DNA of 64,000 nucleotides from Chamaecrista fasciculata (taxonomy: Eukaryota; Streptophyta; Magnoliopsida; Fabales; Fabaceae), in assembly GCA_003254925.1 (NCBI GenBank), contig QANZ01030783.1, forward strand, positions 1 through 64,000. Reading direction: 5' to 3'. How positions within the stretch are numbered: the stretch's first letter is position 1; each line of letters opens with the position of its first letter. The translations under genes were made by a program, and so were the position numbers. A model generated the notes under the pieces. It saw nothing but the letters and a program-made list of their open reading frames with translations, did not search any database and had not been told where the DNA came from. Positions 58,009-64,000 of this stretch are shown here, piece by piece.

Positions 58009-59154
58009 ATGTTGGAGAGTCCACTCTGTCTCAGTTCATGAGATTTACCAAACTCCTGCGACGAAGAGAACCAGTGGGCTTACAATACCAGGTGTGCGAT
58101 GGAGCTTTTTGATCCCATACTCGCCGATCAACTTGGTCGTGACGGATCAATCAGCTGTTTGATGCGATGCTCGAGGGCTGACTATGGAATAATCGCCTTG
58201 TTGAAAAAAAGTTTTCGATCCCTCATTCAAAGCGAAGAATTGTACAAGCTAAGGCGACATGTTGGCATTGTGGAGTCTTGGGTTTACTACTCTTGCAGTC
58301 CCCTTGAATGGGAGGCATTTGATCCAGTACGAGGTCGTTGTATGAGTTTGCATAGGTTAACTGCAAATGAAGTCTTCATTTGTTCATAGAAGGAGTCTCT
58401 AGCTGTTGGGACAGACCTTCTTGTGTTCGGGAGAGATATCTTGTCTCAAGTGATATACAGGTATAGCATATTAACAAATGAATGGACATCTGGAATGAAA
58501 ATGAATGTATCCAAATGCTTAATTGCTTCTGCCAGTGTGAGAGGGATTGCTATATTGGCTGGCGGGTGTGATTCGCTTGGGAAAATCATGAACTCTGCAA
58601 AACTATATAACTCTGACAATGGGACTTGGGAGATGCTTCCAAGCATGAACATAGCTAGGAAGATGTGTTCTGGTGTGTTCATGGACGGGAAGTTCTATGT
58701 GCATGGAGGAATTGGTGAAGGTAACTCCAACCAATTGACATGTGCTGAGGAGTTTGATTTAGAGACTAGGAAATGGCAGTTGATACCTAACATGTTGTCG
58801 GCTCGAAACCCCACATCTAAGGGCATGGAGGCGCCTCCTCTTCTAGCAGTGGTGAACAATGTATTGTTTGCTACAGATTATGCAGGGATGGTGGTGAGGA
58901 GGTACGATAAGGCTAATAACACATGGGCCACAATTGGAGGACTTCCTCAGAGGGTGAGCTCAATGAATGGGTGGGGGCTAGCCTTTAGGGCTTTTGGTGA
59001 AAGGTTAATTGTCATTGGTGGGTCTAGGCATGAACAAGGAAGGGGCATTGAGGTTAATTCTTGTGTCCCGGGTCAAGATGCACTCAGATGGGACATGCTT
59101 ACACGCAGGCTGTTTGGAGACTTTGTTTATAATTGCACTGTAATGGGTTGCTAG
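58009..59154 (+). pseudogene. F-box/kelch-repeat protein, SKIP11-like, copy 4 (one nonsense codon)
   Basis: From the internal ATG (58099) the frame runs 97 codons through the F-box to TAG at 58387-58389, where TGT TCA GAT AAG in the other copies has become TGT TCA TAG AAG. The same frame then continues open to the normal VMGC stop at 59154, for a total of 351 codons. The kelch region is complete (GIAILAGGCDSLGKIMNSAK, KFYVHGGIGEGNSNQLTCAE, SMNGWGLAFRAFGERLIVIG). The ancestral ATG (58009) meets the shared TGA at codon 11. Promoter and leader are intact, so it may still be transcribed. A start at the ATG at 58423 would give a kelch-only protein without F-box. Confidence 0.85.
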
Positions 59155-60990
59155 AGAAGTGATTCTCTAGGTGAAATGGTTTTTATGGAGTTCTTTTCTT
59201 TACTTTAGATTTTTTTTGAGTAGATAAAATCGTAGTTAATGGGTAACATCAGCCTTTCTTTTTGGGAGCCATAGATATAGTTTTAAAAGTATTATGTCTT
59301 CGTTTTTTAGTTGCTTTGAGTGATCTTTTCGTTGTAGTTTTAACAAAGCTTTTCAATGTTAAGGTCATTTAGACAATATAGGTACAGATGAATTAAATAA
59401 CGTAAGCTCCTATTAAATGTTGATTGTAATGACCATTCTCATAAGTTTAATAATAAAAACAATGTAGAACCATTGTCTCATCACCTCTCATATTCTTTAG
59501 TTGCTTTATTTCTTTTTGCCTTTTCTTTTATCATAATGTTAAATCTTTTAGTTTTCTATAATCACACTTCACTACAAGAATGTTTATGATTTATTATTAA
59601 TCCCGATTGATCGACATTTTCATTATTCAGATTTTTTTAATTGCTTTTTAATTGAAGATATTTATTAGTGATTAAAAAGTAAATAAACATACTTCTTGCT
59701 TAAGAATCACAAATTGATTAAAATATTACTACATATTTGCTAGAAAATAATAATAATAAATTAGAGAATATATGAATAGCAATAAAGATTTTTTTTCCAT
59801 AAAAGCAATAAAGAATTTTAATTGACGTGGCATTGACGTGTAGGCAATTGAATTCCCTTTTTCCACCACCACCAAGAGCATATCTTTGCCTATATATGAA
59901 AAAATTAAATATGTAAAAATGAATGGTTAAAAAAGAAAAAGAAATCCTGAATGTATATTGAAAGTAACAATCTAAAATTATGGAATTTATGGGAAAAAGG
60001 ACAAATAAAAAACTAACCATGCTTGAAAATTAGTACCCCAGGAAATCCTCATACATATACATTGTGTTTCCATATACGGCCAAAATGTTCGTAAGCAAGA
60101 TTTGTGTATATTGTATTTTATTTGACACATCATCTTCCTTTTTGGTTCATTTTCAAGGTTCCTATTTTGCCCCTGGATTAATGGTGGGTTGGGGTTAAAG
60201 CTAGAGAAGAGAGGGCATGGATGGAAAAAAAAAATTTGGACAGAGAAAGAGGAGATTAGGATTTGATAAACCTTAAAGTGTGACATGAGAGAGAAAAGCA
60301 CCTTAAATAATTAATACTGTGGATACTGTGTGAATATCACCCAAAGTTTAAATTATAAAATCAAGATCAATGAGACCCATATTTTTTTCTTCAACTTTGT
60401 CTTTCTCTCTTTAAACTGCAATGCATTTACACTGCAAAAGATCTAAATCCCTTATATACCGCTTGAAATTTGTAAGATTTTTAATTTGTTAGTAGAAGAA
60501 ACAATTAGACCAAGCAAGATTCTAGATATATGATGCACATATTAGAGCAACCATGATTAATTAATTAATTAATTGGGTGAAATTGTTTGATTTCATTAGG
60601 TTTAGTTGAGAAACTTGCAAAGGTGAGCTAGGACATGTGGATTACTTTAAAAAAAATTAATTGAAATATTTAACTAAATTTATAAATATATATATAAAAC
60701 ATCAAAAAATATTTGTTATTGTAAATTTAGTACAATTAATGGATCCATTAAGTAACCCTACAAATTTATTTAACTAATTGTAATTTATATCACATATTTT
60801 GCGTTAGTCAAATTTAAAATTTTAGAAGAATAATCTATGTTCATGTGTCGATTATTTATAATTTTAATTAATTCATGACATATTTCAATAGAAATAATAA
60901 ATTATACATTAAATTAAATAACATCAAAATTTTTCTTTATATCATAATCAGATGTTGACTATTCATAATTTTAATTAATTTATAATATAT
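59155..60990. other. Downstream region of F-box copy 4
   Basis: Homologous to the regions after copies 2 and 3. AT-rich, with one ACGTGGCATTGACGTGTAGG unit at 59825. No gene seen. Confidence 0.55.
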
Positions 60991-61380
60991 CTTAATGATA
61001 ATAACATATTAAACATTAAATAAAACAGAAAATGTTTAATTAAAAAAATTAAAATTCCTCTTAATATCATAATCACATGTGGATTGTTCATAATTTTAAT
61101 CAGTTCATTATAAATCTCAACAAAAATATTGAATCAAATGTTAAATAATTCCAATAGTAATTAATCAAAAAGTAAAAAATTAACCCTCTTATTTCCAACA
61201 AGTTAAAATTAATCAAACAGTGCATACGTAACTCTAACATACAGACAAAAACAAAAACAAATACATATAAAGAAGGAAAAAAAAAAACACTTTCGCAAAT
61301 GATGAGATGACATGAAAATCATCTCAAAACCACTAGTGATACATGGGAAAACTATTAGTGAACTGTGAACAAATAGTAAT
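60991..61380 (+). promoter_or_regulatory. Second orphan F-box upstream remnant
   Basis: Matches 24350-24720 and 29090-29740 (TTCATAATTTTAATCAGTTC, CAAACAGTGCATACGTAACT, ACCACTAGTGATACATGGG) and stops before the promoter proper. It marks the start of a further tandem unit that is lost. Confidence 0.7.
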
Positions 61381-61384
61381 AAAG

Positions 61385-61790
61385 AAGTCACGTCCATGAC
61401 GAAGAAGCTGCATCCGTGGCGAAAAAGAAGTAGCGTCCACGACAAAGAGGAAAAAGAAGAAGAAGATGTTTTTCTTTTTTAGGCGAAATCAATTTAAACT
61501 CCAATTTATTTATTTTTTAGGAAACATAAAAGACTAAAAGAAAAAAAATATTAGGGACACAATTAAGTTTTAACTTTTAAAAAGAAGCAACGTCCACGAA
61601 GTTGCGTTCATGACGAAGATGCCGCGTCCGTGGCGAAAAAGAAGCAGCGTCCACGACAAAGAGGAAAAAGAAGAAGACATTTTTCTTATTTTAGGTGAAA
61701 TCAATTTAAATTCCAATTTATTTATTTTTTAAGAAACATAAAAGACTAAAACGAAAAAAAAATAGGGACAAAAATAAGTTTTTAATTTTT
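61385..61790 (+). repeat. ~200-bp tandem duplication
   Basis: Two consecutive units with GAAAAAGAAG(T/C)AGCGTCCACG, ACAAAGAGGAAAAAGAAG and CCAATTTATTTATTTTTTA. The CG-rich GTCCATGACGAAG words stand out in A/T-rich DNA. Nature unknown. Confidence 0.8.
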
Positions 61791-61867
61791 TTTAAAAAAA
61801 TTACCAATTAATAGTTATTTAGTTTGAAAGCCCATGCCATCTTTTTGGGCCATAAGCTGATTCTTAT

Positions 61868-62140
61868 TATTATGACAAATGTTTCATTTTGGTCGCATAA
61901 CTTTTTTTGTTGCAATTTTAATCCCATAACTATGACAAAGGTTTTATTTTGGTCCCATAACTTTTTTTGTTGCAATTTTGGTCCCATAACTTCTCAAAAG
62001 GTTCCACCGTTAGTCCCTTGGTGAATTCCATCTATATTTAGCCGTTAAGTATGCCGTGACATAGTGACTAGGATCATGATGTGGCAAAATAAGATGAAAT
62101 GGACTGAAATAGGATCTATATGCAACATATTAAAACTTAT
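61868..62140. mobile_element. Left arm of a MULE, family of 3677-4964
   Basis: ATGACAAATGTTTCATTTTGG, GTTGCAATTTTGGTCCC, AAAAGGTTCCACCGTTAGTCC and GGATCATGATGTGGCAAAA follow the order of the 3677 arm. The terminal 15 bases are replaced and a 60-bp internal unit is doubled. No right arm. Confidence 0.75.
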
Positions 62141-62151
62141 GGTGTGGTGAA

Positions 62152-62204
62152 AACTCATCCATGATGTTGTGGTGAAAACTCATCCATGATGTTGTAACAG
62201 ATTG
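62152..62204 (+). repeat. 26-bp tandem duplication
   Basis: GTGGTGAAAACTCATCCATG followed by ATGTT, twice in succession. Confidence 0.85.
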
Positions 62205-62833
62205 GGAGAAAATTATTTCAGAGAATGTGGAAGAAGTTTTAGCTTTTATGTGGTGAATTTTAAATTAATTTATTATGTTTCATTTATTTTATATTAATCT
62301 TATATATTTTCATAATTTTTTAAATTATTTTTATATATTTTCATAATTTTTTGAATTGATCTCAAACTTATTTTCCAGATGCGATTTTATTAACCTCATT
62401 TATTAATGATCTCAACTATATATGAAAAGAAAGAACTCTTCAAAAGTTAACCCATAGTTTTAAACTCGCCGCATTTGAACTTGAAACAAGAGAGATATTA
62501 TCAACTTCGTTTGTTTAACTACGAAGTGAGTTACCTATTTTCGAGATTCAATTTGACTTTGTTTGTTGATGGACTAAAAATACTTGTTAAAAGAAACTTA
62601 TAGCTTTGGATTCATCGAATTTAACTTGAAATGAGAGAGATATGACTATATTTAATATTTTTAAGATCAATTTAAAAAATTATAAAAATATATCAAATCA
62701 AGATGAAATATACAAGACAAATTTAAAATCCACTTCATACATACATAATGGGACAATTCCAAATTTTGGCCTAGTTTATAACATTGAACCTGGTCATCAT
62801 TTTACCTTGATTTATGTTGATAGTGGTTACTTA

Positions 62834-63585
62834 GGGTGTGTTTGATTTTGTTTTAAAAAACCAAAAAAAAAAAAAACAAAAAGAGTTGTGTGATGTCACA
62901 GTTTTTTTAATCTGTTTTTGAAAATAAAAAGAACTAAGGGCATGTTTTATTTTGTTTTTGAAAAACAGTTTTTAATTTTAAAAAACAAAAAATATACATT
63001 ATTTGTTGTTTTCAAAACCAAAAAATTTGTTTTAAAAAATAAAATCAAACACGCCCAAATGTTATTTTTTAAGTCTAAAACCAGAAAACAAGTCAAAGGT
63101 GTCTTGATCTCTGAGAACAAAAGTGACCGGTGACATAATTGTAACTAGAGGCTTTGCGTGTCCTAACGGGCACGCAAATATGTATGTAAAATAAATGAGG
63201 GACTAAATCGTTAACTCAGTAAAAAAGAATGGATCAAATAATAATTTTCCTCTTATTATTAATTTTGTACTATTGTTTTAAAATGTGGACCACGACAGGG
63301 GTGGAGCCATATAATATAAGATAATTGTAAATTTAGAGAAAAAGGTGGAGCATTCATCTTCATTAATAGCAATTTAGTAATATTTGCTTAACATTAATGT
63401 CAATTGGGTAATATTAGCTTAACAGTTGCAAAATTATTCTCTCTCCCGTGCATCACTCTCAAGCTTCATTATTTTAATCAATCAAATAGATTTTATTAAT
63501 TTTTGTTTTCCAAAATTTATTCTTAAAACCAAATTTAAAAAATAGTTTAAAGAGTTGTTTTTGAAAAATGAAATCAAACATGCCC
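62834..63585. mobile_element. PIF/Harbinger-like MITE (outer)
   Basis: Starts GGGTGTGTTTGATTTTGTTT and ends GAAATCAAACATGCCC. Flanked by TTA on both sides (62831-62833 and 63586-63588), the 3-bp target typical of Harbinger/Tourist elements. 752 bp without coding; contains a second MITE. Confidence 0.75.
62938..63056. mobile_element. Small related MITE nested in the outer one
   Basis: 119 bp with ends GGGCATGTTTTATTTTG and AAATCAAACACGCCC. Flanks TAA and AAA, not a clean duplication. Same terminal motif as the outer element, so it may be self-insertion or an internal duplication. Confidence 0.6.
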
Positions 63586-64000
63586 TTAGTTTTTCGTATT
63601 TGGACAATTGCTTGGGTAAATTTTATTTTGGGTCGTTGATTTCATGTTGTGAATATATATATTTCACACTTTCACTCATCTACCTTTCTCACACAGACAC
63701 ACAAATACATATATATATATATATATATTTCCACCAGAAAATAGATCAGCTAGCACAGAAAAAGAAAATAGATGAAAGTGATAGTCTTACATATTACTAT
63801 TTTATAGAATATATATTTTTTCTCTTATTTTTTATTTTTCTAATTTCATAAAAAAACGCATAAAAATAAGAAATGCTGAAGATCCAATTACATATAATTG
63901 AAGGTATATATAATATCATTTTATAATATATATTAATTTAAATTAATATAAATTTAAGTATTATTTTATTTAATAAAAAGTTTTATTATTTTATGTATAT
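63586..64000. other. AT-rich end of window with (AT)n
   Basis: Contains an (AT)n run at about 63708-63728 and A/T-rich low-complexity sequence. No gene seen. Confidence 0.5.

Noticed and set aside
58423-59154. Independent kelch-only gene from the ATG at 58423
   Set aside because: It is the remainder of F-box copy 4 after a nonsense codon; reinitiation is possible but unsupported.

Overview
This looks like a repeat-rich, AT-rich stretch of a eudicot plant nuclear genome. The evidence is spliced genes with GT-AG introns, a plant-type ribosomal protein promoter, and plant families of Mutator-like, hAT, Harbinger, LINE, SINE and LTR elements. I cannot name the species. No CRISPR, phage or operon structure is present. 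One undetermined base (29551) and a 15-G run (33499-33513) are possible assembly soft spots.

Layout. 1-5.9 kb: the end of a Mutator-like element (MULE), a small unidentified exon-like ORF, and a 5'-truncated LINE split by a Pack-MULE that carries a receptor-kinase fragment. 5.9-8.3 kb: the one clearly healthy gene, a five-exon RPSA (40S ribosomal protein SA, uS2), with a telo-box and TATA box. 8.8-11.0 kb: two nested gene-capturing elements, one carrying a UTP15-like fragment and, inserted in it, one carrying an LRR receptor-kinase first-exon fragment. 11.2-15.3 kb: F-box/kelch copy 1 (pseudogene). 15.3-29.1 kb: block A, with a fossil copia piece, a minus-strand 2-oxoglutarate dioxygenase pseudogene, tandem-repeat arrays, truncated copies of the captured fragments, and F-box/kelch copy 2 (the only copy with a long uninterrupted frame). 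29.1-33.8 kb: an orphan F-box promoter, MULE arms and a complete MULE. 33.8-50 kb: block B, a second version of block A with F-box copy 3 (pseudogene). 50-56 kb: GC-rich non-autonomous elements and a probable solo LTR. 56-61 kb: F-box copy 4 (one nonsense codon). 61-64 kb: another promoter remnant, MULE and Harbinger-like elements.

The main story is local genome turnover. A SKIP11-like F-box/kelch gene multiplied as a tandem array. Copies 2 to 4 share a nonsense codon near the ancestral start that copy 1 lacks, so copy 1 is the outgroup. A large later duplication (A to B) carried the dioxygenase pseudogene along. Element insertions, checked by target-site duplications and empty sites inside the window, date the steps. 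I see no multi-gene pathway; the most unusual content is the set of gene-capturing elements and the fine record of the duplication. All comparisons were made by eye.
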